Positions 44,011-53,094 of a DNA stretch of 64,000 nucleotides are shown here, piece by piece. A program made the translations under genes and the position numbers. Source of the stretch: Bacteroidota bacterium (GTDB lineage: Bacteria > Bacteroidota > Bacteroidia > B-17B0 > Aurantibacillaceae); assembly GCA_018267825.1 (NCBI GenBank), contig JAFDXR010000016.1, positions 62,001-126,000 of the forward strand, read 5' to 3'. Position 1 is the stretch's first letter. Each line of letters begins with the position of its first letter. The notes under the pieces were generated by a model, which ran no database searches, had not been told where the DNA came from, and was given only the letters and a program-made list of their open reading frames with translations.

Positions 44011-46368
44011 ATGCGTAAACTTATACTTCTGGCCTGCTTATGTGTTGGTCTTTCCGCATTTTCGCAAAATGCATTTGACATTGACCAGCTTCCGAATATC
44101 CTCGTACATGAGCTGAATAAATTCAGAATACAAAACGGACTCGACACTTTCGATGTGAATGATGTGCTGATCAAAGCCGCCACGATCGATGCCACTAAGA
44201 TGGCGAAAGCCGGACAGGTAAAGGTTGATCCCGCAGCTGTACAGAAAAACCTCGTAAAAGCAGGCGGTACCAAAAAAGGAGAAGAAGTGGCTGCCAACGG
44301 ACCCGTTGCCAAGGGCCGCGATAATTACAAAACAGAAGATGTTGCCAAAACCATCCTCATTCGCTGGCAAAATAACAAAAAGGATAAACCAATTATTCTG
44401 AACCCGCAATATACCATGATCGGTATTAAATGCCAGATGGATAAAGACAGTAAAAAGGTCTATGCTATTGCTGTTTTCGGTGGTTATGACAGTTTCAACT
44501 CCGGAGCCAATAAGAAAAAAGAACTGGCCGTACCTTTTAACAGCAAATCAAAAAAACTGGGAACACCTGATCAGAAGTCCTGCAAAAACTGTGATAAGTG
44601 GAAAAACTACGACGTGCTGCAAAAGGGCCTCACGGTTGAAAACGGTAAGATATACCTGGAATATGCCAACATGAAAGATCTGAAACGGATTCTTAAAAAA
44701 CCGAAAGACGGCCTGGCTGTGGATATTGTACAACGCGCCCAGTACGAAAAACCGGATTATAACATTGTAGATAATAACCTGCAGAACAAAGGCGTGATGC
44801 AGAAAGTGATTTACAAGGATGCTGTATTTTCCAAAAACCTGATTAAACCTGATCCGAAAGCCAAGAAAAAAGTAAAGATCAACAAGCTTAAAATTGAAAT
44901 GGGTAAGCTGGATAAAAAAATCACAGGCCCTTATGAGCTCAACCTGATTGTGGTTCAGGATGGCCATGTGTGTCGTACCGTAACACGCAGCTACCTCGAA
45001 AACAACGACCAGGAAAGCAATACCCCTATTGGCTTATTGCCGGCAGAAGAAAGTACCGGTTTAAAACCAGAGTTTGAACCGCGTTCCGAAAGTTCTATTC
45101 TCAATTTCACCATCCCTTTTGAGAAAAATAAGTCAGAGTTTAAACCGGAAGATATTCAGCCATTTATCAATGCCATGAATGAACCCGACTTTATCATTGA
45201 CGGTTTATACATCTATGCCTACTCATCCATTGAAGGGGACGCCAATGCCAATAACAAACTGCAGCATAAACGGGCCGAAAGTGTGGTGAAAGTACTACAG
45301 GGCATGCAACAAAATAAGATCAACCCGAATATCGAAACCAAAGATTCATGGAACCTGTTTGAGCTGGAAATGGAAGATGGCAAATATGCTGATCTCGTGA
45401 AGCTCGGCAAAGAAAAAGCCATCCGCAAAATAAACACCGATGGTGCCCTTTTGAAGGAACTGGAACCGATCCTGGCCAAAGAACGTTTTGCGCAGATCGT
45501 GATGGATGTAACCTATGATATCCGTGGCGACAAAGAACAGAAGTTCTCTGCCATTTCGTTTAACCGCGCCGTGAAAGCCAATAATACCAAACAGGCTTAT
45601 AAAATCATGGAGTATATCTTTAAGCAGAACCTGAGCAAAAAATATACGGATGCCGTATGGGATAGTCTGAAAATGCCGAACGATCCGAAGTATGTGAATA
45701 TGTTCAACAATAAAGTGTATTACAATTACCTGCGTAATAACAGCATGGTGACCGATGATGATTTCGAAGAGATGAGCAGGCTCAACAAAATGGACCCTGC
45801 CAATGAAATTGTAAAATACAACCTCTTGTATTGCGCCATTAAACTGGATTCGACCACGGGCAATAAAGACGCCCAGCTTAAAATGCAACAGGATATTGAT
45901 GCCCTGTATAAAACCAAAATCGCTAAAAAGCTGGTGGATGGTCTGAATATCGAATGGCAGTTTAAAATCATTGAATCGCTCGATACCATTGAAGGGGCCG
46001 AAGCACAGATCGACCTGTGCATTGCCAAAATCAAGGGCTTTTATAATTTCAAGGAAGCCAGCTGGCAGAATTCCCTGAAACTGGCTTATGTATTTACAAG
46101 AGCCAAGGATTATAAATTCGCTTCCGGTTTACTGGAGCCTTACCTGAAAGATCCGAATGTGAATGAGAACCTGGTTTACAGTTATATATCCATTGCTTCG
46201 CATCTGCCTGAGAAGTTCTATTCACGCACATTCAGCGATGCCCTGCACACGGCTAAGGAAAAGAACCCTGAACGTTATTGTAAATTGTTCGGTGATCCGT
46301 ATATGAGTTTCCAGGCACTCGGAAACCCAAATGCCAAACGTGATTATACAGAAGCCGGTTGCCGCTAG
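44011..46368 (+). CDS. Exported chimera: CAP/SCP-like domain, OmpA-like domain and helical repeats
   Basis: A 785-residue protein with a signal peptide (ends LSAFSQ). Residues about 24-160 resemble a CAP/SCP-like domain (VHELNKFRIQNGLDTF, YTMIGIKCQM), though the usual metal His residues are not evident. Residues about 180-190 hold a CKNCDKW pair. Residues about 363-440 look OmpA-like (LNFTIPFEKNKSEFKPEDI, then AYSSIEGDANANNKLQHKRAESV), the pattern that binds peptidoglycan. The C-terminal 300 residues are helical, like tetratricopeptide repeats. It may link a secreted or surface system to the cell wall. I do not know a named relative. Confidence 0.65.
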   Translation: MRKLILLACLCVGLSAFSQNAFDIDQLPNILVHELNKFRIQNGLDTFDVNDVLIKAATIDATKMAKAGQVKVDPAAVQKNLVKAGGTKKGEEVAANGPVAKGRDNYKTEDVAKTILIRWQNNKKDKPIILNPQYTMIGIKCQMDKDSKKVYAIAVFGGYDSFNSGANKKKELAVPFNSKSKKLGTPDQKSCKNCDKWKNYDVLQKGLTVENGKIYLEYANMKDLKRILKKPKDGLAVDIVQRAQYEKPDYNIVDNNLQNKGVMQKVIYKDAVFSKNLIKPDPKAKKKVKINKLKIEMGKLDKKITGPYELNLIVVQDGHVCRTVTRSYLENNDQESNTPIGLLPAEESTGLKPEFEPRSESSILNFTIPFEKNKSEFKPEDIQPFINAMNEPDFIIDGLYIYAYSSIEGDANANNKLQHKRAESVVKVLQGMQQNKINPNIETKDSWNLFELEMEDGKYADLVKLGKEKAIRKINTDGALLKELEPILAKERFAQIVMDVTYDIRGDKEQKFSAISFNRAVKANNTKQAYKIMEYIFKQNLSKKYTDAVWDSLKMPNDPKYVNMFNNKVYYNYLRNNSMVTDDDFEEMSRLNKMDPANEIVKYNLLYCAIKLDSTTGNKDAQLKMQQDIDALYKTKIAKKLVDGLNIEWQFKIIESLDTIEGAEAQIDLCIAKIKGFYNFKEASWQNSLKLAYVFTRAKDYKFASGLLEPYLKDPNVNENLVYSYISIASHLPEKFYSRTFSDALHTAKEKNPERYCKLFGDPYMSFQALGNPNAKRDYTEAGCR

Positions 46369-46397
46369 AAGCTAGCAGCCATGCTGTTTTACAAATC

Positions 46398-47150
46398 ATG
46401 AAGCGTTCCCGGATTATATTACTTTTGATTTTCCTGTGTCACGCTTCTCTTCTTTTTTCAAGAGCTGGTGGCGGCGGTGGTGATGGCAGTAGTAGTAGTT
46501 CTTCCTCCGGTTATAATAGCAATAGATATTATAATGATTATCATAACTCATACAACGATGGAAGTCTCTCAGGCATCATTTTCATTCTTTTTGTTTTTGG
46601 TGCAATTGCCTTACTGATTTATTTTTCTTATAGAAACAGTATCAAAACCAGGAAAAGAAAGGAGTCTTCCGTTATTTTAGAAGCCGCATCACTTCAGGAT
46701 GCAATGTGGAATGAAGCGAAACTGACAGAGCTGTGTCGCAAAATTTTCATGGATATGCAGTATGCGTGGAGTATTGGGAGTTTGCGCTCTGTAACAGATA
46801 AAATAACTGAGAAATTATACAATGATTATACAATAGCCCTGAATGATATGAATTCAAGGGGCGAGAAAAATATAATTCGTAATATTTCAATTGATACTAT
46901 AGAAATTATAGGAGCAGAAGACTATATTAGCAATGACAAAGATTCATTTTATGCATACATTGCCGGAAGCCTTCTTGACTATACTACGCGGGGTGATGAT
47001 ATTATAAAAAATCAGGAAAAAACCCGGGAAAATTTTAAAGATATCTATCATTTCGTGCGGCACGAAAATACATGGAAACTGGATTTAATTATTAATGAAC
47101 CCGGCATTTTCGATTTTCAGAGGGCAAGAAACACTTTTGAAAAAAAATAA
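46398..47150 (+). CDS. Tim44-like-domain membrane protein
   Basis: I start at ATG 46398, which gives a signal peptide (MKRSRIILLLIFLCHASLLFS), rather than at 46359, which overlaps the previous gene. A Gly/Ser/Tyr/Asn-rich linker (about 25-55) precedes one membrane helix (about 60-80), then a cytoplasmic-type domain (100-250) with LCRKIFMDMQYAWSIGSL and TWKLDLIINEPG that fits the Tim44/MRPL45-like fold. In bacteria such proteins are inner-membrane and their function is unclear. 250 residues. Confidence 0.75.
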   Translation: MKRSRIILLLIFLCHASLLFSRAGGGGGDGSSSSSSSGYNSNRYYNDYHNSYNDGSLSGIIFILFVFGAIALLIYFSYRNSIKTRKRKESSVILEAASLQDAMWNEAKLTELCRKIFMDMQYAWSIGSLRSVTDKITEKLYNDYTIALNDMNSRGEKNIIRNISIDTIEIIGAEDYISNDKDSFYAYIAGSLLDYTTRGDDIIKNQEKTRENFKDIYHFVRHENTWKLDLIINEPGIFDFQRARNTFEKK

Positions 47151-47176
47151 ATACTTTTATAGAAACTCTATTCATC

Positions 47177-47491
47177 ATGTTACAAACAGCTACTGACGCG
47201 GATTTTGAATCCCTATTAAAAAGCAACCCAAAGGTGGTTGTAAAATATTACGCCGACTGGTGCGGCTCTTGTAAATTATTTGCACCTAAGTTCAAGCGTA
47301 TTGCTAATGACGAAGCTAATGCCGGAATTTTGTTCCTGGACATTAATGCCGAGGAAAATGAAAATGCGCGGAAACTGGCCGGTGTAGACAACTTACCATT
47401 CCTGGCTACATTTAAGGATGGTATCCTGGTTGAAGGTGCTGCCACCAGTAAAGAAGAATACCTTCTGAAAATGATAAACGATATCCGATGA
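47177..47491 (+). CDS. Thioredoxin-family protein
   Basis: A 104-residue cytoplasmic thioredoxin-fold protein. Active site WCGSC in YYADWCGSCKLF; cis-Pro in DNLPFLATF. It probably reduces a peroxiredoxin or other target. Its end overlaps the next small gene by 4 nt. Confidence 0.92.
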   Translation: MLQTATDADFESLLKSNPKVVVKYYADWCGSCKLFAPKFKRIANDEANAGILFLDINAEENENARKLAGVDNLPFLATFKDGILVEGAATSKEEYLLKMINDIR

Positions 47492-47730
47492 AAACACCAT
47501 CCATTAAAGCACTTGTAGAAACCTACTCGCTGGCAGAGCTCCAGGAAGCAGAAGTTGCCTTACTTGAAGAGCACACACCGGCCATTACCATCGAAGGCAA
47601 AGATGAAGGTGAACAGCTTACACATGTTCTGGCTGCCATTTACATCAAGACGCAAATGGAAACGAAAGGTATTCCGTTTAACCAGGGACTGCGCGACTTC
47701 AGTCAGAGGGTTCGTAAAAGTATTAGCTGA
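47488..47730 (+). CDS. DUF6952-family small protein
   Basis: An 80-residue soluble protein (PSIKALVETYSLAELQEAEVAL, DEGEQLTHVLAAIYI) of a Bacteroidota family found beside thioredoxin genes. It is coupled to the thioredoxin gene by a 4-nt overlap. Role unknown; a redox link is inferred from context. Confidence 0.75.
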   Translation: MKTPSIKALVETYSLAELQEAEVALLEEHTPAITIEGKDEGEQLTHVLAAIYIKTQMETKGIPFNQGLRDFSQRVRKSIS

Positions 47731-47751
47731 TCAGACGACCTGTTTAAGGTT

Positions 47752-47951
47752 TTGCTCCTACGGAGCAATGAGCCCGACATGGCTGAGAGTTCTTAATAAT
47801 ATCTGGCCCCGCCGGGGCCATGGTTCATGTATTTTACATGAACTTTCGTATAGAAAAATTCACATAATCAATCTAAACACAACAGCCCCGGCGGGGTTGA
47901 ACTTTATTAACAAAAGTATCTGCTGCTATGCAGGTGGCTCCGGAGGAGTCA
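47752..47951. repeat. Array of five triloop hairpins between convergent genes
   Basis: Each has a stem of 6-8 bp and a 3-nt loop: TTGCTCC/GGAGCAA (47752-47768), TGGCCCC/GGGGCCA (47804-47820), TTCATGTA/TACATGAA (47824-47842), AGCCCC/GGGGTT (47884-47898, G-U pair) and TGGCTCC/GGAGTCA (47935-47951, one G-U). No reading frame is present. It fills the gap of 225 nt between DUF6952 and yjjG. Likely a dispersed Bacteroidota repeat. Confidence 0.75.
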
Positions 47952-47955
47952 AACA

Positions 47956-48654
47956 TTAAAGCATCCTCAATAGTTCTTTTAGCTCAGAAATCTGCACGGT
48001 ACCTGGTTTTTCTTCATTGTTGCCTGCTACATTCAGGTGTATGGCTTTCCAGTTAGCTCCTTTTGCCCCGTTTATATCCATGTCGTGATTATCGCCGATC
48101 ATGAGACATTCACCGGTACTGGCGCCACTCAGGGTTTCAGCAAGCCTGAAAATTTCAGGTTCAGGTTTACTCACCCCATGTTCCTCAGATATCAGGATGG
48201 TATGAAAATAGGCTCGCAGGCGGCTTTTATCTATTTTTATGTTCTGTACTTCCTTAAACCCATTTGTGATCAGGTGCAGTGTATACCTGGGTTTCAGGTA
48301 ATCCAATACCTCCATGGCTCCGGGCATGAGGTTGGTTTTGTAAGGGGATATCTGCAGATACTCCTCCGCCCAGTGTTTACTGAGCTCCAGATCATCGTAT
48401 TTAAAGTGCAGAAATGCATCGTAAAAGCGACGGTAGCGCAGTTCTTCTTTTGTGATTCCCCGGGTGCTGTATAAATTCCAGTATTGGTGATTGATGGCTT
48501 CATACACGTCAATCCATTCGCAAAATGTAGTGTTGCATTTCTCCTCCAATTCATGCTTCGAAAACATATCCGATAGGGCCTCGCGTGAATTGGTTTCAAA
48601 ATCCCAAAGGGTATGATCGAGATCAAAGAAAATATGTTTGATGTGACTATACAT
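47956..48654 (-). CDS. YjjG-family HAD pyrimidine 5'-nucleotidase
   Basis: A 232-residue HAD-IA phosphatase. Nucleophile FFDLDHTLWDF (DxD), motif II LHLITNGF, motif III ISEEHGVSKPEPEIF (Lys) and motif IV MIGDNHDMDINGAKGA. Family members dephosphorylate non-canonical pyrimidine nucleotides as house-cleaning enzymes. It is downstream of upp and of a small membrane protein on the same strand, so a salvage-linked role fits. Confidence 0.88.
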   Translation of the reverse strand: MYSHIKHIFFDLDHTLWDFETNSREALSDMFSKHELEEKCNTTFCEWIDVYEAINHQYWNLYSTRGITKEELRYRRFYDAFLHFKYDDLELSKHWAEEYLQISPYKTNLMPGAMEVLDYLKPRYTLHLITNGFKEVQNIKIDKSRLRAYFHTILISEEHGVSKPEPEIFRLAETLSGASTGECLMIGDNHDMDINGAKGANWKAIHLNVAGNNEEKPGTVQISELKELLRML

Positions 48655-49133
48655 TAATCAAACCAGCTCTTAAAAGCCGAATAAAAAAACAGGAACAGAA
48701 AATAAAGAACAAAGCTCCACATCACAACCGACACACTCAGGTAGAGAATCACTTTTCCTTTTTTCTTATAGAAGCGCTCACCCAGGAAAGCACCCAATGG
48801 AATGGAAAGTAAGATGGGAGATAATATAGCGATGCCAGTCAGTCCGAAGCGTCTTTTAATACGAATGATGCGGCGGTTTGCCTTTGTAAATTTCTTTTTG
48901 GGTTGATGTTTGGTGAACCACTTATGTTTGAAGCGATCCCACCATTTGAGCAGGCCCGCACTGAGGTAGGTAAAAAATACGGATCCGAATATACCGCCGG
49001 CACAGCTGACGGTGATCGATTTGAAAAAATTGAATTTAAAAAAACTAACGGCAGCAGGCATTCCTACCTTCCCAAAGAACAAAGCGCATGAAATAAAAAC
49101 GGAAATGATTTTCCAAACCTCTGTTCTTTCCAT
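48654..49133 (-). CDS. Small membrane protein, small-multidrug-export-like
   Basis: A 159-residue protein with three to four membrane helices (about 8-25, 36-58, 95-115, 128-150). The segment GLTGIAILSPILLSIPLGAFLGERFY resembles PF06695-type membrane proteins. Function unknown. It meets yjjG at one base and lies 13 nt after upp. Confidence 0.6.
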   Translation of the reverse strand: MERTEVWKIISVFISCALFFGKVGMPAAVSFFKFNFFKSITVSCAGGIFGSVFFTYLSAGLLKWWDRFKHKWFTKHQPKKKFTKANRRIIRIKRRFGLTGIAILSPILLSIPLGAFLGERFYKKKGKVILYLSVSVVMWSFVLYFLFLFFYSAFKSWFD

Positions 49134-49145
49134 AAATCATATTGA

Positions 49146-49796
49146 TTAAATCTTCTCGCCAAAGGCCAGGTCACCGGCATCACCCAGGCCCGGAACAATA
49201 TATGCCTGCGAAGTAAGCTCTTCATCCACCGCACCACACCAGAGTGTGTAATTTTGTGAAGGCATTTGTGTTCTGACATGGTCTATACCCTGACGGCTGG
49301 CAATAGCCGTCACAATATGCGTATGTTTTGGTGTACCGCGCGATAACAAAGCCTTATAAGCCAGCACCATCGAAGAACCTGTAGCCAGCATCGGATCACA
49401 CAGAATAAGGGTTTTATCGTTGAGATCCGGACTCGAAATGTATTCGATGTGAATATCGAACGTATTGTCTTTATGATGACGGCGGTATGCCGAAATAAAG
49501 CAGTTGCCGGCTTTATCGAAATAGTTTAAAACACCCAGGTGCAGCGGCAGACCAGCTCTCAGGATGGTGGCAATAACCGGTTCGGATGTAATCCTGTATG
49601 TATCTGCAACACCGAGTGGTGTTGTTGTCTGCACAAGTTCATATTCCATTTTCTTACTGATCTCATAGGCCATGATTTCGCCCATACGCTCCATATTGCG
49701 GCGAAAACGCATGCTGTCGCCCTGCACATTCACATCGCGTATTTCAGCGATGAATTGGTTGAAAATAGAATTTTGCTGTGATAAGATATGTACCAT
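49146..49796 (-). CDS. upp: Uracil phosphoribosyltransferase
   Basis: A 216-residue salvage enzyme that makes UMP from uracil and PRPP. The PRPP loop is LILCDPMLATGSSMV; the uracil-binding end is YIVPGLGDAGDLAFG. Its gene begins 19 nt after the peptide-transporter stop on the same strand and is followed by the small membrane protein and yjjG, which suggests a nucleotide-salvage operon. Confidence 0.95.
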   Translation of the reverse strand: MVHILSQQNSIFNQFIAEIRDVNVQGDSMRFRRNMERMGEIMAYEISKKMEYELVQTTTPLGVADTYRITSEPVIATILRAGLPLHLGVLNYFDKAGNCFISAYRRHHKDNTFDIHIEYISSPDLNDKTLILCDPMLATGSSMVLAYKALLSRGTPKHTHIVTAIASRQGIDHVRTQMPSQNYTLWCGAVDEELTSQAYIVPGLGDAGDLAFGEKI

Positions 49797-49815
49797 AAAT
49801 AAATTTTCGATCGTT

Positions 49816-51454
49816 TTACTGTTCTTTAAATACTTTGTTCAATCGCTTTAACAATAAGAATAAGACGAGAGCCGCCAGCATTAATAGTGCGAAGTTAAGG
49901 TAAAAATAATTCGCTTTATTATCAAACTTATCCCAATTTTTGGCCAAAACGCCGCTTAGTTTATTACCAATGGATGTAGCCAGGCTCCAGCCCCCCATCA
50001 TGAGGGCTGTAAAACGAAGCGGTGATAATTTGGATACCATCGAAAGTCCCATCGGACTCAGGCATAACTCCCCGATTGTAATAACGCCGTAGCTCGCAAT
50101 TAACCACCAGGCACTGGCCTTCTCTGCACCATTATGAGTTTCGTAAATAGCCCACACCATCACTAATGTCGAAAGTGCACTGATCAATAAACCATACGCA
50201 ATTTTGGTGGCCGTCGTCGGTTCCTTGCCGCGACGACGAAGGAATGTAAAAAACATAATAACAAACGGCGTCAGAAGCACCACAAACAAAGGATTTACAG
50301 ATTGGAAAAGTTCTGTGTTAAACAGGTAAATGCTCTCCCCTTCTTTCGGAATATCTTTTACAGCAGCATTTTTGAAATAAGACGGGTAATCATTTATTTT
50401 TATAACGCCACCGGTATCGTTTTTCATCCGACGGAACTGGGCATCCAGTTTATCTCTCTCTTTTCTGGCATACGTTATTTCTTCTGTTTGTTTCAGTGGT
50501 TTTATAGCCTCTGCCAGCTCTTTCGGGGCACGCCTGTCGGTATAGGATTCGGCATAGGTAGTAAGCGCTGTACCGTTTTGTTTAAATACCGCCCAGAATA
50601 AAATCACGATAAAGAAAATGGTATACATCGTTTTGAGGTTCGGCTTTTCTGTTTCACTGGCCGAACGGTAAATGGTAAAGTAGAAATAACAAACAGGCAG
50701 ACAGGCCATCAGGAATGCGTCGGTACTATCGCTCCCAACAATATTACCCGGAATAAACCAGCCTGCAATTCCAAATACCAGGGCAAGACCCAATACCGCC
50801 ATGAGGCGCATAATAAGGGGTTTGTCTTCCGCTTTGGGTTCACGGCGCACGTCCAGGTGTTTGTAGTATTTATTCCCCATCCAGAATGTGGCTACACCGG
50901 CAAACATTCCGATTCCGGCAGTTGTAAAAGCTCCAGACCATCCATATTTATTTCTCATATAGGCCGCTACGAGATTACATACCAGTGCACCTATGTTGAT
51001 TCCCATATAGAATATGTTATAACCAAAATCTTTCCTGGCTTTGTATTTGGGATCATTGTACATGTTGCCAAGCAGTGTGGATATATTGGGTTTGAAGAAT
51101 CCATTACCTAAAATCATAAGACCGAGGGCCGAATAAAATGCCCATACTTCGTGCACTCCCAGCATGCAATAACCAATACCCATTAATATTCCACCCAGTG
51201 TGATGGAAAACCGGTAGCCGAGTTTCAAATCGGCAAGCAGGCCGCCCACAAAATGGTGTCAGGTATACCAGGGCTATAAACGTTCCGTAAATATCAGACC
51301 CTATGGCATTGTCCCAACCCCATGCGCCTTCGTCGGTGGGTTTGGTCATATACATAAAGAAAATGCCGATCATGAGGTAGTAACCGAAACGTTCCCAGAA
51401 TTCGGTAAACACCAGATAAAACAGGCCCTTAGGGTACTTAGGTTCTTTTGCCAT
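49816..51454 (-). pseudogene. POT/PTR2-family peptide transporter, broken by a one-base frameshift
   Basis: Two frames together make one proton-coupled peptide transporter. The N-terminal part (from 51454) has the family motif TEFWERFGYYLM (ExxERFxYY). The C-terminal part (to 49816) has GNGFFKPNISTLLG, FGYNIFYMGINIGAL and a further string of helices, ending in VLFLLLKRL. The frame changes at a run of four A (51250-51253, T4 in the gene): with one base fewer, the text reads through LTPF-VGGLLADLKLG. As it stands the frame meets a stop at 51104. This is a real loss, a phase-variable tract or a sequencing error; a four-base run is short for the last two. About 545 residues if intact. Confidence 0.85.
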
Positions 51455-51495
51455 CTTTTGATTTTGGATAAAGATAGAAAAAACCTCCGATGGCG

Positions 51496-51975
51496 CTAAC
51501 GGTAATAGAAATGATTCGTCAGCAAAAGACTGTCCTTTGTGGAATCATAAAAGCGCACGGTCACAGCCGATGGATTATGACTGTTGATGCCATTGATGAG
51601 TACTTTGTATTGATGGCATTTGGAAATATGTTTATCAAATTGTTTGGCTCCGTAATACACACTATCCGCATAATAGTGTGTGTAATTAATTGTACCCACA
51701 TGTACCAGTCTGTATAGTGTATCTGAGCCGGCCTGGCGGAGTTCGCCGTTCTCAACATCTATGCGCATTGTGCAGCGTTTATCAGCAGGGATCTTCAGGT
51801 AAAACATATCATGTTTACCGGGAGATATCGTATCGCTGGGTGTACCTTTCTGGAAAAAATAAAAATTCAGATCGGACGAACGCACCCTGATCTTCGAGGG
51901 TATTTGCGCCTGAGCAGTTGTTATCAGCAAACCAGGCAAAAAAATAAGGCAGATTTTAAGTAGTGGTGATGTCAT
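51496..51975 (-). CDS. Exported protein of unknown function
   Basis: A 159-residue protein with a signal peptide (ends LLITTAQAQ). The mature part is beta-rich with four Tyr/Phe-heavy strands and one pair of Cys (RCTMRI and SKCHQY). I do not recognise it. It is downstream of tatA on the same strand (gap 41 nt) and upstream of the transporter. Confidence 0.65.
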   Translation of the reverse strand: MTSPLLKICLIFLPGLLITTAQAQIPSKIRVRSSDLNFYFFQKGTPSDTISPGKHDMFYLKIPADKRCTMRIDVENGELRQAGSDTLYRLVHVGTINYTHYYADSVYYGAKQFDKHISKCHQYKVLINGINSHNPSAVTVRFYDSTKDSLLLTNHFYYR

Positions 51976-52016
51976 ATAATGGCATATAACACCATCAACA
52001 GAAAAAGGTAACAGAA

Positions 52017-52253
52017 TTATTTTTCGATTTCTTTTTTAACTTCCTGGATATGCTCCTGTACCTGATTGGTAATATGGCCGGTATGCTCCTGAATGTCTTT
52101 CTGAATGCCATTAGCGGCATCTTTAAATTCCCGGATTCCCTTTCCCAGTGCCCTGGCGACATTCGGAACACCTTTACCGCCAAACAGCAATAAAATAACA
52201 ATAATGATCAGAGTTACTTCGCCGCCACCGAGATTTAAAAACAAAGGGGTCAT
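52017..52253 (-). CDS. tatA: Twin-arginine translocase subunit TatA/TatE
   Basis: A 78-residue protein that forms the channel of the Tat system for folded proteins. One N-terminal helix (about 10-26, EVTLIIIVILLLFGG), a Gly-Pro-type hinge at KGVPNVARALGKGIREF, and an amphipathic helix with a charged tail. TatB and TatC are not in the window. It has its own -7 box. Confidence 0.93.
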   Translation of the reverse strand: MTPLFLNLGGGEVTLIIIVILLLFGGKGVPNVARALGKGIREFKDAANGIQKDIQEHTGHITNQVQEHIQEVKKEIEK

Positions 52254-52269
52254 TGGGATGAATTTTAGG

Positions 52270-52277
52270 CAAATTTA
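52270..52277 (-). promoter_or_regulatory. tatA -7 box
   Basis: TAAATTTG on the minus strand, 16 nt before the tatA ATG. Confidence 0.55.
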
Positions 52278-52340
52278 CGCATTATTTGAGCCGGAAAAGG
52301 ATTGCCGGGAAAGTTTTCAGGCAAGGAAACGTTAAAAAAA

Positions 52341-52448
52341 TCAGTCTTTACGACGCATAAACTTAAAAATGGTATAAGCGCCGAAACAAAAGATAGCTGC
52401 AATAAGAATCAGGATAAAGTAATCCCCTATTTCGAGTTCTGATTTCAT
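52341..52448 (-). CDS. 35-residue membrane microprotein coupled to the ABC ATPase
   Basis: ATG at 52448, 4 nt after the ATPase stop, opens a 35-residue peptide with an acidic start (MKSELEIGDYF), one membrane helix (ILILIAAIFCFGAYTIF) and a basic end (KFMRRKD). This is the charge layout of a genuine single-pass protein. It may be a subunit of a transporter with the ATPase; that is inference. A longer frame upstream overlaps the ATPase and is unlikely. Confidence 0.55.
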   Translation of the reverse strand: MKSELEIGDYFILILIAAIFCFGAYTIFKFMRRKD

Positions 52449-52452
52449 GGGT

Positions 52453-53091
52453 TTATGGTTTAAAATCCGACATCCGGAGTTCGCGGGTACAGAAAGCGTA
52501 TTCTTCTTTGATGGAATTGGAAGCCACCACAATGGTTTTATGCGAGGCATATTCACGGATCATCTGCCCATACCAGGCTATAACGGAGGCATCCAGGTTT
52601 GTAGTAGGCTCATCGAGCAATAACACCGGAGCATCTGCCAGAATAGCCAGGATCAGTTTAAGTCGTTGCTTCATACCACTGGAAAACAAACGGATGAATT
52701 TGTGGCGGTGCGCCGCAAGGCCCGACAATTCAACAACGGCATCGTTGCTCAACTGATTCATAAAAGGCTTATAGTTCGCCGCATGCGCGATCATTTCCTG
52801 GAGTGTAAAATCTTCGATGAGTTCCAGGTAAGGCGATGCCAGGCTGATGTAATGGTATTGTTTTTCGTCCTCGACCAATGTCTCGCCGGCCGTGTATTTT
52901 AGGCTGCCCTCATTGAGGGTGAGGTAACCGCTGAGAGCCTGTAAGAGTGTGGATTTTCCGGAGCCATTCAGTCCAAGTATAACCAGCTTTTCGCCCGGGT
53001 GTATATCCAGTGTTACTTTCCGGAAGATCCAGTCTTTTCCAAATTTCTTTCCGGCATTCGAAAGTGTTATGCTGATGGCTGGTTGCGGCAC
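52453..53091 (-). CDS. ABC transporter ATP-binding protein (CcmA-like, no permease nearby)
   Basis: A 212-residue ATPase. Walker A GLNGSGKSTLL, signature LFSSGMKQRLKL (SSGM for SGGQ), Walker B VLLLDEPTTNLD, and a final His-switch-like VVASNS (no His). The change in signature and switch is unusual. It lies directly after lpxA (4 nt) in the lipid A operon and before the 35-residue membrane protein. It may energise lipid or envelope transport; the permease must be elsewhere, unless the microprotein is part of it. Confidence 0.85.
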   Translation of the reverse strand: MPQPAISITLSNAGKKFGKDWIFRKVTLDIHPGEKLVILGLNGSGKSTLLQALSGYLTLNEGSLKYTAGETLVEDEKQYHYISLASPYLELIEDFTLQEMIAHAANYKPFMNQLSNDAVVELSGLAAHRHKFIRLFSSGMKQRLKLILAILADAPVLLLDEPTTNLDASVIAWYGQMIREYASHKTIVVASNSIKEEYAFCTRELRMSDFKP

Positions 53092-53094
53092 GAT

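Noticed and set aside
47752-47951. CRISPR array
   Set aside because: The palindromes differ from each other in sequence and there are no equal repeats or spacers of constant length.
51250-51253. Programmed frameshift in the transporter
   Set aside because: The site is not a known slippery pattern, there is no upstream Shine-Dalgarno-like stimulator or downstream knot, and the family does not use one.
52449-52556. Longer form of the membrane microprotein
   Set aside because: The added part runs through the ATPase coding region in another frame and has no helix or start signal.
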